Source: Sporomusa malonica (GTDB lineage Bacteria; Bacillota; Negativicutes; Sporomusales; Sporomusaceae). Taken from it: DNA of 64,000 bases. Each line of letters begins with the position of its first letter. Positions within the stretch are counted from its first letter, which is position 1. Location of the stretch: assembly GCF_900176355.1 (NCBI RefSeq), contig NZ_FWXI01000017.1, positions 57,847 to 121,846 on the forward strand, given 5' to 3'. Below the pieces are notes generated by a model. The model saw only the letters and a program-made list of their open reading frames with translations. It searched no databases and was not told the DNA's origin. Shown here piece by piece: positions 50,459 through 58,862 of the stretch. The position numbers and the translations under genes are program-made.

Positions 50459-51487
50459 ATGAACAAAAAAATTTTGTTGATATTGATTGTATTATTTATT
50501 GGTGCTTTGGCAGTTGCTTTAGGCGTGGGGCGCTATGCCATTTACCCTGTTGATATCGCCAGTATTCTTCTGACTGCTATAGGCTTAAATGGGCTGCTGC
50601 CGGCGGTGACGCCGGAAACATACCTGATTTTCACGAATATCCGCTTGCCAAGAATTATTATGAGTTTCATTATTGGCGGCGGCATTTCCATTGCAGGCGC
50701 TGTTTTCCAGGGAGTTTTCCGCAACCCGCTGGCCGCCCCCGACATTCTGGGAGTGAAATTCGGGGCTGCTTTCGGTGCAGCTCTGGCAATTATCTTTTTC
50801 ACTCAGATACCCTTTGGTGTCTACAGCTTTGCTTTTGCTTTTGGACTGACTGCTGTACTCTCAGCCTACTTGCTGGCACTGCGCAGCCAGGATCCCTCGG
50901 CATCTGTCCTCGTGATTGCAGGCATCGTCGTTTCTTCCTTATTCCAGGCCGCCTTATCGGTTCTGATTTATTTGGCAGACCCTTATGATCAATTATCCCA
51001 AATTACCTTTTGGCTTATGGGTAGTTTTCATACCGCTTCGTGGCTCAAAGTAAATACCATTTTACCCATAATCACAGTTTCCTCCCTGCTCATCTACCTC
51101 TTCAGCTGGCGTTTGAATGTTATGACCTTAACCGATGAAGAAGCCCTTTCTTTAGGAATCCCCGTTGTCCGGTGGCGAATGCTCTACATTCTCTTAAGCA
51201 CATTAATTGCAGCTGCGTCTACAGCCACTGTAGGAGCCATTCTTTGGGTCAGTCTGATTGTTCCCCATATCGCCCGCTACCTGATCGGCACAGAACACCG
51301 GCAATTGATCCCGGTTACAGGTTTTCTGGGTGGAATTTTTGTGTTATTAATGGATACCCTGGCCCGTTCCCTGCTGGTAGCAGAAATCCCTATCAGTATC
51401 GTTACATCAGTATTCGGCGCACCCTTTCTGGGCTACCTGATTCAATGCCGCAAGGGAGGTGAACTCGGCAGTGACCGTGCGAATTAA
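50459..51487 (+). CDS. FecCD-family metal-chelate ABC permease
   Basis: A 342-residue polytopic permease of the FecCD/BtuC family (about ten helices). Motifs are IRLPRIIMSFIIGGGISIAGAVFQGVFRNPLAAPDILG (in parts: RLPRIIMSFIIGG; FRNPLAAPDILG) and VSLIVPHIARYLIGTEHR near the C-terminus. It lies 6 bp after the binding protein gene and overlaps the ATPase start by 17 bp. A single permease gene implies a homodimer. Confidence 0.9.
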   Translation: MNKKILLILIVLFIGALAVALGVGRYAIYPVDIASILLTAIGLNGLLPAVTPETYLIFTNIRLPRIIMSFIIGGGISIAGAVFQGVFRNPLAAPDILGVKFGAAFGAALAIIFFTQIPFGVYSFAFAFGLTAVLSAYLLALRSQDPSASVLVIAGIVVSSLFQAALSVLIYLADPYDQLSQITFWLMGSFHTASWLKVNTILPIITVSSLLIYLFSWRLNVMTLTDEEALSLGIPVVRWRMLYILLSTLIAAASTATVGAILWVSLIVPHIARYLIGTEHRQLIPVTGFLGGIFVLLMDTLARSLLVAEIPISIVTSVFGAPFLGYLIQCRKGGELGSDRAN

Positions 51488-52292
51488 TAACATTACAGCA
51501 GGTTATGGGAAGGTTCCTATACTCAAAGATATTAGCGTAGAATTACCCAGCGGCCAATTTTGCGCCCTTGTTGGCCCTAATGGCTCTGGCAAAACAACCC
51601 TAATGCGCTGCATCAACGCTATTCTTACCCCTTTCCAAGGGCAGATCCTGATCGATAATCAGGATGTATCCCGTCTTTCCAGAAGCCAGACAGCCAGACT
51701 CATCGGCTTTGTTCCTCAGAGCACTCAAAGCGTCTTCGCTTTTACTGTGATAGAAATGGTTCTGATGGGTGGAGCAACCCGCATCAAAGCTTGGTCGGCG
51801 CCCACCCAGCAGGATAAGCAGAAAGCCCACTTAATCTGCGAGGAAATCGGCATCGATCACCTAACGACTCATTCCTTTCAGCAACTATCAGGTGGTCAGA
51901 AGCAACTCGTCATGCTGGCGCGAGCCCTATTTCAGGAAACTCCTGTCCTTCTTCTGGATGAACCCACATCAAACTTGGATTTTTGCAATCAACACAAAAT
52001 GATGAACTTGGTTCGCGATGTGATAAAACGCAAGAACGCAACCGCCCTTATCACCCTCCATGATCCCAATCTTGTCTTGAATTACTGCGATTCAGCCGTC
52101 TTAATGAAAGAAGGGCGTCTGATCGCTTCCGGACAGGTAGGAACAACTTTATGCGACACCAACCTGCAAACTGCATTTGGTGATAACATCCAAACCGATA
52201 CTACCAGCCAGGGTATGTCTGTCATTGTGCCTAAGCAGCTCTTCTTCCCCCAAAATGCTATGCAAAAACAACCAAAGGAGCATTATATATGA
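51471..52292 (+). CDS. FepC-type metal-chelate ABC ATPase
   Basis: A 273-residue ATPase with Walker A LVGPNGSGKTTL, signature LSGGQKQLVMLARAL, Walker B VLLLDEPTSNLD and His switch LITLHDPN. Several in-frame GTG codons occur at 51459, 51471 and 51477; AGGGAGG directly abuts the first, so 51471 is preferred. It overlaps the radical SAM gene at ATGA-type spacing. Components match the iron-siderophore/cobalamin importer class. Confidence 0.9.
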   Translation: MTVRINNITAGYGKVPILKDISVELPSGQFCALVGPNGSGKTTLMRCINAILTPFQGQILIDNQDVSRLSRSQTARLIGFVPQSTQSVFAFTVIEMVLMGGATRIKAWSAPTQQDKQKAHLICEEIGIDHLTTHSFQQLSGGQKQLVMLARALFQETPVLLLDEPTSNLDFCNQHKMMNLVRDVIKRKNATALITLHDPNLVLNYCDSAVLMKEGRLIASGQVGTTLCDTNLQTAFGDNIQTDTTSQGMSVIVPKQLFFPQNAMQKQPKEHYI

Positions 52293-53266
52293 AATGCAAT
52301 TATTGTGAATGGCGCTGCGACCTTGGCCCGCAAACCCTCGGCGTATGTCGAATGTATCATCTTTCAGAGGGCGCCATAAAGGAACGTTTCCCTCACAAGT
52401 GGCGCACCTATGATATTGCTCAAATTGAATCTTTGCCGTTCTACCATGCATATCCGGGAAGCCGATCAATGACCCTAGGCACTGTAGGTAGTAACATCGG
52501 CTGCAGTTACTACACCAATACTTATATAACTAAAGAAGACCCCGCCTCTTTACAGGGCCGGATACGGATGTATAACTTCACTCCTGCAGAACTGATCCAT
52601 ATGGCACAAAAACTTGGCTGCCATAACATAGTATTCAATGTCAACGAGCCGACAGTATCGCTACCCTCACTACTTGAGGTATCTCATTACGCTAAAAAAG
52701 CTGGCATTCCTCTAGGTTGCCTAACCAATGCCTATATGACGGAAGAAGCAACTGTACTTTTTGCCTCTATGTTCTCCTTCATAAACATCAATCTATTAGG
52801 GTTATCCTCTTGTTTTTGCCGAAACTCCCTGGGCATCCCCGATTCCCTTCCCATTTTGCGCAACGTTGCTGCCCTGGCTAATCTTTGCCACCTAGAGGTA
52901 AGCACCCCTGTTATCCAGTCTGTCAACGACCACGAACTAGACGAAATAGCCGCTTTCCTATTAGCGACCGATAGGTACATTCCCTGGCATGTCTTCAGTT
53001 TACTGCCGGAGCACAAGACGAAAGAAATCGCTTCCTCCAGCATTGATTCCACTCATGCTATCTTAACCAAATACCGTAAAGTCTTGCCCTATGTTTATTT
53101 TCATAATTTTATTGACTCAGACTGGGTTAACACTCAGTGCCCCTGCTGCGAGCAGCTAGTCATTGAACGAATCGGCGGCAACTGTCTGACCGGCTATCAT
53201 TGCCTGGAAACGCGTTGCCCCCGTTGCGGCCAGGACATCAGCATATTGGTCAAACAGAAATTCTGA
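52289..53266 (+). CDS. AmmeMemoRadiSam-like radical SAM homologue lacking two cluster cysteines
   Basis: A 325-residue homologue of the PflA/AmmeMemoRadiSam-like radical SAM proteins: CNYCEWRCDL with a following GVCRM at the N-terminus, and LPFYHAYPGSRSM before the cluster loop. The expected GCNxxCxxCQN is GSNIGCSYYTN, so the three ligands are Ser68, Cys72 and Tyr75. This would prevent a normal SAM-binding [4Fe-4S] cluster. The C-terminus has a Cys-rich module (CPCCEQL ... ETRCPRCGQDI) that could bind a different metal or cluster. AAAGGAG precedes the ATG. Role unknown; it may be a metal-binding or scaffold protein for the adjacent importer. Confidence 0.8.
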   Translation: MKCNYCEWRCDLGPQTLGVCRMYHLSEGAIKERFPHKWRTYDIAQIESLPFYHAYPGSRSMTLGTVGSNIGCSYYTNTYITKEDPASLQGRIRMYNFTPAELIHMAQKLGCHNIVFNVNEPTVSLPSLLEVSHYAKKAGIPLGCLTNAYMTEEATVLFASMFSFININLLGLSSCFCRNSLGIPDSLPILRNVAALANLCHLEVSTPVIQSVNDHELDEIAAFLLATDRYIPWHVFSLLPEHKTKEIASSSIDSTHAILTKYRKVLPYVYFHNFIDSDWVNTQCPCCEQLVIERIGGNCLTGYHCLETRCPRCGQDISILVKQKF

Positions 53267-53329
53267 AATTCCGCGAGGGCACTTAAATAACATAACGCAA
53301 AAATAATTCTTTCAAGTCACAAAGAAGTG

Positions 53330-53356
53330 CCGACCGGTTATATCCGTGTCGTTTTT
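53330..53356 (+). terminator. Terminator after the radical SAM-like gene
   Basis: CGACCGG pairs with CCGTGTCG (one bulge) and is followed by TTTTT, 60 bp past the stop codon. Confidence 0.65.
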
Positions 53357-53380
53357 ATATTTTTAAGGGAGAAAAAAGCA

Positions 53381-53549
53381 GTGCTAGAACGAAGATTCTT
53401 TTTTACAACCCCGTAGACAGCCAAATTATCTAACAGTACAGGTGAATGGAGCTACGCTGACTGTAAAGGCTTGGAAGCAAGACGGGGAGTTAATTGACGA
53501 ATGGCGCCTGGATAAATCAGCGCCAGCGCGACTGGGAATGGTTCAATAA
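53381..53549 (+). pseudogene. Remnant of a purple-acid/metallophosphoesterase-like gene
   Basis: AAGGGAG precedes a GTG (53381) that reads only MLERRFFFTTP before a stop at 53414. In another frame, 53415-53549 reads as a coherent C-terminal segment, RQPNYLTVQVNGATLTVKAW then KQDGELIDEWRLDKS..., which resembles the beta-strand tail of metallophosphoesterases or purple acid phosphatases. Most of the gene appears deleted. It lies between two terminators. Confidence 0.45.
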
Positions 53550-53560
53550 GTCCCCAAGAA

Positions 53561-53607
53561 AATGAACAAGCAACAGCACTTACGTGCCATTGCCTGTTCA
53601 TTTTTTT
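53561..53607. terminator. Strong terminator between the convergent chelate operons
   Basis: AATGAACAaGCAA and GCAC pair with GTGC and TTGCcTGTTCATT, followed by seven T. It separates the plus-strand operon from the TonB-receptor gene. Confidence 0.88.
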
Positions 53608-53637
53608 GCTCTAACTGATAACAGTTTTTATATTTAT

Positions 53638-55680
53638 TTACATTTTAATGTTGACACCAGCCATAAAATTAATTCCATCACCAGGGTAGTCATATTTCTC
53701 CCAATACTTGGTATCGAAAATATTATTTACATGCAGAAAATATCCGATATTTTTATTTTCTTGGTAGTCAAAATTAAGATCTACGGTGTGATAGTTGTCA
53801 AGTTGTTTATAGGTATTGTTGCTGGTTAGAATGTTGCCGAAGTAATGACCAAGAACGCTCGTCTGGAACTTGTCTACAGTATAGGTTAAGCCGTAATTAA
53901 CCATGTTGTCCGGCAAATCGATTGCTCTTGTTTTAACTCCTGCTTCATTGGTATCTTTGGCATCCAGATATGTATAGTTGACAAAGCCCTTCAGACGTTT
54001 GGTAAAGTACCGGCTGTATTCCAATTCCACGCCTTGTATCTCCGTTTTAAAAATATTATGATACGTTTTATATAACGGACTGGTAGTATCAGTAATTCTG
54101 TCGATACGATTATCTATTTTATTATTAAAGGCTGCAACATCCAGCGAGGACTTATCATCAAAATCGTGTTTCCAGCCTATTTCGTAGTTGGTTGCCTTTT
54201 CAGTGTCAGGGATCGACACACCACTTGTAAGATTGGTAGAAACTTGTTTGGCTGTAACAAATATATGCGACTTACCGGCGGAAAAGCGCAAGGTATTTTG
54301 TTCATCCAGTTGATGAGTAATATTAAAGACCGGATCAGTAACATCTTCCGTGCTGCTGTTCTGGACGCTGGTGGAGCCAGTTTTGTAATACGAGTATGAC
54401 TGTTTTGCCCGGTCATGACGCACTCCCAGTGTAAGGTTAGTTTTATCATCAAGCTTCAGATTATCCTGAATATAGTAACCGCTGCGTTTATCGGTACCGT
54501 TTTCATCGAGATTAGAGTTGTTCTCATCTGTATTCCAGTCGATTTGGGTGTATTTGGTGCCAAAGGTAACAGTATTATTCCAGGAAGTCTGTAAATCACC
54601 GGTAAACTCCAAACCGTTTCCTTTTGAATACCAGCCGCTACGGTACCAGATCGGGTGTGCATAGTCAACAAGAGCAGGGTTGCTAGCATTAGTCTTATTA
54701 TATGCCCATAGGTCATTTCCATCCGTTACATGGTATAATTTTACATCATATTTAAACTTGTTACTAGTTTTCTGTTCAAACAGCAAGGCAATATTAGTCT
54801 GTTTAAAGTCAGTATATTTCCAGTCTTTTACGGAGTATAATCTTACTTCTTTGCCATTTTTGAACACCCCGGTTCCAACTCCCCGGTCACCGGACCAGCT
54901 AACATTAGCAGTGGTTTCCTGACCAGTGATTTGATCAATGCCATTAGATATTTCACGGTCGGTATTCATATAGTAGCCACTCAGTGTCAGAGCTGAATCA
55001 TGGCCGAGGTTCCATTTGATTTTACCATTAAAATAATCTGTATCAAATTCAGAATTATTCAAGTGCCTATTGCCTTGTTTTTTGCCGGCGGTTACGTAGT
55101 AGCTAGCATCGCTGTCACTGCCGCTGTATGAGATATAGTTATCATAACTATTATGTGAACCGGCCGACAGATTAAGATTGAATTGACCAGGGCCTTTTCC
55201 CGTTTTTGTAGTAATTAAAATAATGCCGCCTTTGTAGTCTGTCCCGTATTGTACAGGACCAGGCCCTTTGATGATTTCGATCTTCTCAATGTTATCAGCA
55301 GGTATGGTTTCCAAATTTGATGCAGAATTTGAAGCAATACCAGACAAAGGGAAGGCCGGCATGCCGTCGATGTAGACTTTCGTCTGATCAGAGGCGGCAC
55401 CACGGATGCGGGCCAAGCGGGCATTTTTATCGGTATAAGCGACATATATCCCTGGTACCCTACTAATTGCCTCAGCCAGATTGGTTGCGCCCATCTCTTT
55501 AATTTTTTCCGCCGTAATGACCTCTGTTGTCACCAGATAGTCTGCCAACGCCGTTGAACGGACTTCCACTTCTTCAACAGGAATCGCATTGGACTCTTCC
55601 GCCATGGCAGGATTGAGTGTACATAACAGAAAAACGCAAACCGCTGGTGGGATGGCCATTTTTTTAAAACTTTTTCGCAT
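53638..55680 (-). CDS. TonB-dependent outer-membrane receptor
   Basis: A 680-residue TonB-dependent receptor. A signal peptide (cleavage after AMA, about residue 27) is followed by NAIPVEEVEVRS, which could be the TonB box. A plug domain comes next (LAEAISRVPGIYVAYTDKNA, then IRGAASDQTKVYIDGMP and IEKIEIIKGPGPVQYG), and then a 22-strand-type barrel. The C-terminus ends in Met rather than the usual Phe. The ATG at 55680 has AGAGGG upstream; an in-frame earlier Met at 55722 is rejected. It is the last gene of the tonB-exb operon and should bring the metal-chelate into the periplasm. Ligand unknown. Confidence 0.9.
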   Translation of the reverse strand: MRKSFKKMAIPPAVCVFLLCTLNPAMAEESNAIPVEEVEVRSTALADYLVTTEVITAEKIKEMGATNLAEAISRVPGIYVAYTDKNARLARIRGAASDQTKVYIDGMPAFPLSGIASNSASNLETIPADNIEKIEIIKGPGPVQYGTDYKGGIILITTKTGKGPGQFNLNLSAGSHNSYDNYISYSGSDSDASYYVTAGKKQGNRHLNNSEFDTDYFNGKIKWNLGHDSALTLSGYYMNTDREISNGIDQITGQETTANVSWSGDRGVGTGVFKNGKEVRLYSVKDWKYTDFKQTNIALLFEQKTSNKFKYDVKLYHVTDGNDLWAYNKTNASNPALVDYAHPIWYRSGWYSKGNGLEFTGDLQTSWNNTVTFGTKYTQIDWNTDENNSNLDENGTDKRSGYYIQDNLKLDDKTNLTLGVRHDRAKQSYSYYKTGSTSVQNSSTEDVTDPVFNITHQLDEQNTLRFSAGKSHIFVTAKQVSTNLTSGVSIPDTEKATNYEIGWKHDFDDKSSLDVAAFNNKIDNRIDRITDTTSPLYKTYHNIFKTEIQGVELEYSRYFTKRLKGFVNYTYLDAKDTNEAGVKTRAIDLPDNMVNYGLTYTVDKFQTSVLGHYFGNILTSNNTYKQLDNYHTVDLNFDYQENKNIGYFLHVNNIFDTKYWEKYDYPGDGINFMAGVNIKM

Positions 55681-55756
55681 ACGATAAATCCCTCTTTCCT
55701 TAATATTTTCTCTAAATAACATCCTGTTGAAATTCCTATATTCTTAATGGAAGATA

Positions 55757-56506
55757 TTATGGTTTTATAGCTACTTTTTGTCCTGTTATGTAGATCGCTC
55801 TTCGTTCTAATCCTGAAACGATACGTGCCGCATCAGCATTGTCTTTAACCACAAAACCTGACAAGTCGTTAATACCGAAAGAAAATAGCTTTGGTGCCAA
55901 AGGAGTGAAGGGTCCGACAACTACAACATAAGCGTTTTGGGCCAGTTCCAGCATGCGCGGTAATGTTTTGTAAATCAGGCTACTACAACTGAGAATAACA
56001 AAATCACTTTCCGGTAGGATGTATTCAGCAGCTGCTTCAGGGTAATCACCGTCCTTCGGTTCACGTTCAATAATAGTAAGATCGCATACTGGCTGAAACA
56101 ATTGCTCAATATAAGGAAAATGACCGAAAACGGCAACTTTTTTATTTTTTATTACGTTTTGATAGGCGATAAAAGGATCATTAAGGCGATCCTCACTATA
56201 CAGACTGTTTGAAAGCGCAATTCCGTTACCAACCGCCGTCGCCGGTGAATTATACCAGGCATTTATTGCTGCCATGCCAACAGAGGCTTCAATGAAATTC
56301 CAGGATTTAATGCATTCTGCCAATTTTTTCAGCGGCATATGCAGTGATTTTTTCATCGTTTCCGGCAGGCTATCTCCCGGCAAAACATGACTAAAGCCGC
56401 ACCCATTGCCACTTCGGATTAACACAGCATAGGTTCCGCAAATGAATTCATCAACAAGGCACTCTTCCGGTATTCCTTCGATCAAAGCATCATATAATTC
56501 CCACAT
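55757..56506 (-). CDS. DUF364/DUF4213-type putative heavy-metal chelation protein
   Basis: A 249-residue protein with an N-terminal DUF4213-like part (EGIPEECLVDEFICG ... VGMAAINAWYNSP) and a C-terminal DUF364 Rossmann-like domain (VAVFGHFPYIEQLF, ESDFVILSCSSLIYKTLPRML, VVVVGPFTPLAP). DUF364 proteins are annotated as putative heavy-metal chelators and recur with metal ABC transporters; no reaction is established. The ATG is followed by MWELYDAL. It lies between the repeat-bearing region after the ABC ATPase gene and the TonB receptor gene. Confidence 0.82.
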   Translation of the reverse strand: MWELYDALIEGIPEECLVDEFICGTYAVLIRSGNGCGFSHVLPGDSLPETMKKSLHMPLKKLAECIKSWNFIEASVGMAAINAWYNSPATAVGNGIALSNSLYSEDRLNDPFIAYQNVIKNKKVAVFGHFPYIEQLFQPVCDLTIIEREPKDGDYPEAAAEYILPESDFVILSCSSLIYKTLPRMLELAQNAYVVVVGPFTPLAPKLFSFGINDLSGFVVKDNADAARIVSGLERRAIYITGQKVAIKP

Positions 56507-56580
56507 TTTTCACTCTTCTCCTTATCCTGCTTTAAGGAATTTAACCATTATATCCGGCCCACTCACTATAAAGTAGACTT

Positions 56581-56697
56581 AGCTTCAGATGGGGTTTTAA
56601 CCCCACCTGAAGGTTAGTCGCCCTTATCCAGGGACTTAGCCGCTCTTAACTCCCACTTGCAGAAGTGGGAGTCTTAGAGCGGGTTAGTCATCGGATA
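56581..56697. repeat. Hairpins plus 25-bp repeat, copy 2 (IS200/IS605-end-like remnant)
   Basis: Two perfect stem-loops, CAGaTGGGGTTTTAACCCCAcCTG (56586-56609; shown to the core as GGGGTTTTAACCCC) and CTCCCACTTgcagAAGTGGGAG (56650-56671), are followed by CTTAGAGCGGGTTAGTCATC (56673 on). The last 14 bp lie inside the 3' end of the ABC ATPase gene and supply its stop codon. The 25-bp block matches 4680-4704 with one mismatch. Confidence 0.6.
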
Positions 56698-57718
56698 AAT
56701 CCAACTTCAGAGATGAGACTCTTTCTCCATGCCTCAACTGCTGCCGAACGGCCAACATGACAGCATCAAGTTTTTCAATGTCACTCAGGCTTTCGATTTC
56801 TTCGTCTGAAGTTTCCATGATTTTATGGATACCACCGTTTTTAATCACAATACGCTTATCAGCACTCAAAGCCAACAGCGGATCATGGGTTGAAATCAAT
56901 ACAATCTTTTCGTTTTCCGTTAATAGGCTGATAGCCTGTTTCCGGTCAATGCCGGCATTTTCTATTTCGTCAATCAGGACAATAGGCGAAGAACTCATAT
57001 ACGCCGTGTCGGCAATCATCAGTGCACGGGATTGTCCTCCAGAGAGCTGGGTTACTTTGGTATCCATGGTGAATTTTTCACCGGCCAGCTCGTTAGCACA
57101 AACAAAACATTGTTGTATCACCTGCTCGGCACTCTCGCAAAGACGGCTTTTTGCATGCATTGCCAGAAATTCCGCGACATTCAGATCCATAACGAAATTC
57201 ATGTTTTGCGACAACTGCGCCACCATTTTGTTACCCATATCAAATCGTTCCTCATCGGTCAACGCGTGGTCATTAATCAATATCTGTCGTTTGGTCGGTG
57301 TATCGCACTGAGCTAAACATTCGATATCCCCCAGCAGACGGCTTTTCCCTGAACCCGTAGGGCCAACGATACTAACGACCTCACCGGCTGCTATCGTAAG
57401 GGTCACATTCTCCGCTTCCCCTTGTTTATTTCTGCCGCCGATGATTGTAATATTATGTATTTTTTCCTTTTCTTCCCGGTTATTCACCAGTGTTGCCATG
57501 AATTTTACCAATTCTTCGGTTAGGCTGAATCCATCGAGCCCGAACTCATCCAGTTGCTCCTGCGGTATTTCTTCTAACGCCTGGGCTACTGTGAATTTTT
57601 TCTGCAGGTCCTGCAAATTATAATTTACAAAAAAATCCTGTACGACCGGATAGTCCACGAGGATTTCAGCAATCGTCATATTAGTGACGATTGCTCTGAT
57701 TCTTGCATTTTGCATCAT
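56684..57718 (-). CDS. ABC-type ATPase with N-terminal DUF1858/ScdA-like domain
   Basis: A 344-residue soluble ATPase. Residues 12-75 resemble a DUF1858/ScdA_N-like helical domain (TIAEILVDYPVVQDFFVNYN), without the usual CxxC. An ABC domain follows: Walker A GPTGSGKSRLLG near residue 120, signature LSGGQSRALMIAD, and a Walker B-like PIVLIDEIENAG. The signature is close to UvrA/SMC-like proteins rather than importers, and no permease pairs with it. A final 14-bp repeat block encodes its last five residues. It is the second gene after exbD, between a GTPase and DUF364 gene, so a role in handling metal or its ligand is inferred. Confidence 0.8.
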   Translation of the reverse strand: MMQNARIRAIVTNMTIAEILVDYPVVQDFFVNYNLQDLQKKFTVAQALEEIPQEQLDEFGLDGFSLTEELVKFMATLVNNREEKEKIHNITIIGGRNKQGEAENVTLTIAAGEVVSIVGPTGSGKSRLLGDIECLAQCDTPTKRQILINDHALTDEERFDMGNKMVAQLSQNMNFVMDLNVAEFLAMHAKSRLCESAEQVIQQCFVCANELAGEKFTMDTKVTQLSGGQSRALMIADTAYMSSSPIVLIDEIENAGIDRKQAISLLTENEKIVLISTHDPLLALSADKRIVIKNGGIHKIMETSDEEIESLSDIEKLDAVMLAVRQQLRHGERVSSLKLDLSDD

Positions 57719-57722
57719 AGCC

Positions 57723-58409
57723 TCACCTGAATTCCATCTTTTTCAGCATTCCCATTTGGTAGGTCTCACCGACTCGCGTTTCCCCGGTACAGTAGGCACA
57801 TACCGAAGAAGGCATCGAGAAGCGTAAACGTCGATTTTTCAGCGTAGTGATGTCTGCTGCATTTTTGACATGTTTGCTTAACAGGAACGCCCCTTGACCG
57901 GTAATTCCATTTACAAATAGAATTCTGGCTCCAGGGTTGACTTGTCGAACATTGAACATAAATACTTCCCGTTCAGCCTGTGAGACAATATCCCCCTTGG
58001 TAATCAAAACAATATCAGCCAGCTTCAGCATGGGACCAATTTTACGGGGAGTGTTAACGCCAGAGAGATTATCAATAACACAAATGGCAAGAATCCCCTG
58101 AATATGGGGAGAACAGCGATTACATAAACCTGCGCTTTCGCTAATCAATATATCCAGTCCGGCATGATGCCCCCACTCGACAGCATCTTCAATATTGCTG
58201 ATAAAAAAATGATCCGGGCAGAATTTTCCTGAAAACCCCACCTGAACTTTTACGCCATATTCCTTATAACTTAGTTGATCAAAAGACGTCAGGCAGTCAA
58301 ATTTTACAACACCGACCTCTTGGCGCCCCTCCCTGAGACAATCAATCAGTCTGAGAATTACTGAAGTTTTACCGGAAGAAGGCGCCCCAGATACCGTAAT
58401 GAGTTTCAT
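57723..58409 (-). CDS. HypB/CobW-like GTP-binding protein
   Basis: A 228-residue G3E-family GTPase, as in HypB, UreG and CobW metallochaperones. Walker A is SGAPSSGKTS (residues 7-16). A DxxG-type segment is LISESAGLCNRCSP, which also carries a CNRC Cys pair, and the guanine-specificity-like motif is LITKGD. The C-terminus has CAYCTGETRVG. The Cys pairs are candidate metal ligands. G3E proteins insert Ni, Co or Zn; the metal here is not determined. ATG with GGGGGGGAG upstream; 4-bp gap to the ABC ATPase gene. Confidence 0.82.
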   Translation of the reverse strand: MKLITVSGAPSSGKTSVILRLIDCLREGRQEVGVVKFDCLTSFDQLSYKEYGVKVQVGFSGKFCPDHFFISNIEDAVEWGHHAGLDILISESAGLCNRCSPHIQGILAICVIDNLSGVNTPRKIGPMLKLADIVLITKGDIVSQAEREVFMFNVRQVNPGARILFVNGITGQGAFLLSKHVKNAADITTLKNRRLRFSMPSSVCAYCTGETRVGETYQMGMLKKMEFR

Positions 58410-58430
58410 AATCTCCCCCCCAAAGCTCGT

Positions 58431-58856
58431 TTACCTGGCTGCCATACCTTTCCCATCAGCATTAACACCGATGGCGATCCTGTGTATTCCATTGCGACGA
58501 ATGGCATCCATCAATTCCACCACACGCCCATGTTCGACACCGCTGTCGGCATTAATAATGACAGAGATTGGCTTATCGCCCTGACTCTGGCGCACTAGCC
58601 ACTGAGCGGCTTCCGCCGGGTTTCCAACTTGTGCCTTGTCGCAGAAGAGCTTACCGTCTTTGGTTACGGTCAGTAAAATCACTTGCTGCGCCTTGTCCTC
58701 CATTCCGGCCGCATGGGGAAGATTCACAGGTAAGGTATACTGGTTGGTCATGGTTAAAGTGGCCAGCATGAAGAAGACCAGCAGAAAAAACATAGTGTCG
58801 ATCATGGGTATAATCTCGATGCGGGCTTTTTTTAATGGCTTTCGCGGTATCTTCAT
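58431..58856 (-). CDS. exbD: ExbD/TolR-family proton channel subunit
   Basis: A 141-residue ExbD protein. A single N-terminal membrane helix contains the conserved Asp in IPMIDTMFFLL, which with ExbB uses the proton gradient to energise TonB. A periplasmic domain follows (VSVIINADSGVEHGRVVELMDA-type, in parts: PISVIINADSG, ELMDAIRR). It lies 6 bp downstream of exbB and 21 bp upstream of the GTPase gene. Confidence 0.92.
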   Translation of the reverse strand: MKIPRKPLKKARIEIIPMIDTMFFLLVFFMLATLTMTNQYTLPVNLPHAAGMEDKAQQVILLTVTKDGKLFCDKAQVGNPAEAAQWLVRQSQGDKPISVIINADSGVEHGRVVELMDAIRRNGIHRIAIGVNADGKGMAAR

Positions 58857-58862
58857 CGCCCG

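Noticed and set aside
53584..53829. An 81-codon plus-strand open frame at the 3' end of the TonB receptor gene
   Set aside because: It is antisense to the receptor C-terminus and starts inside a terminator; the amino-acid makeup reflects AT-rich DNA.
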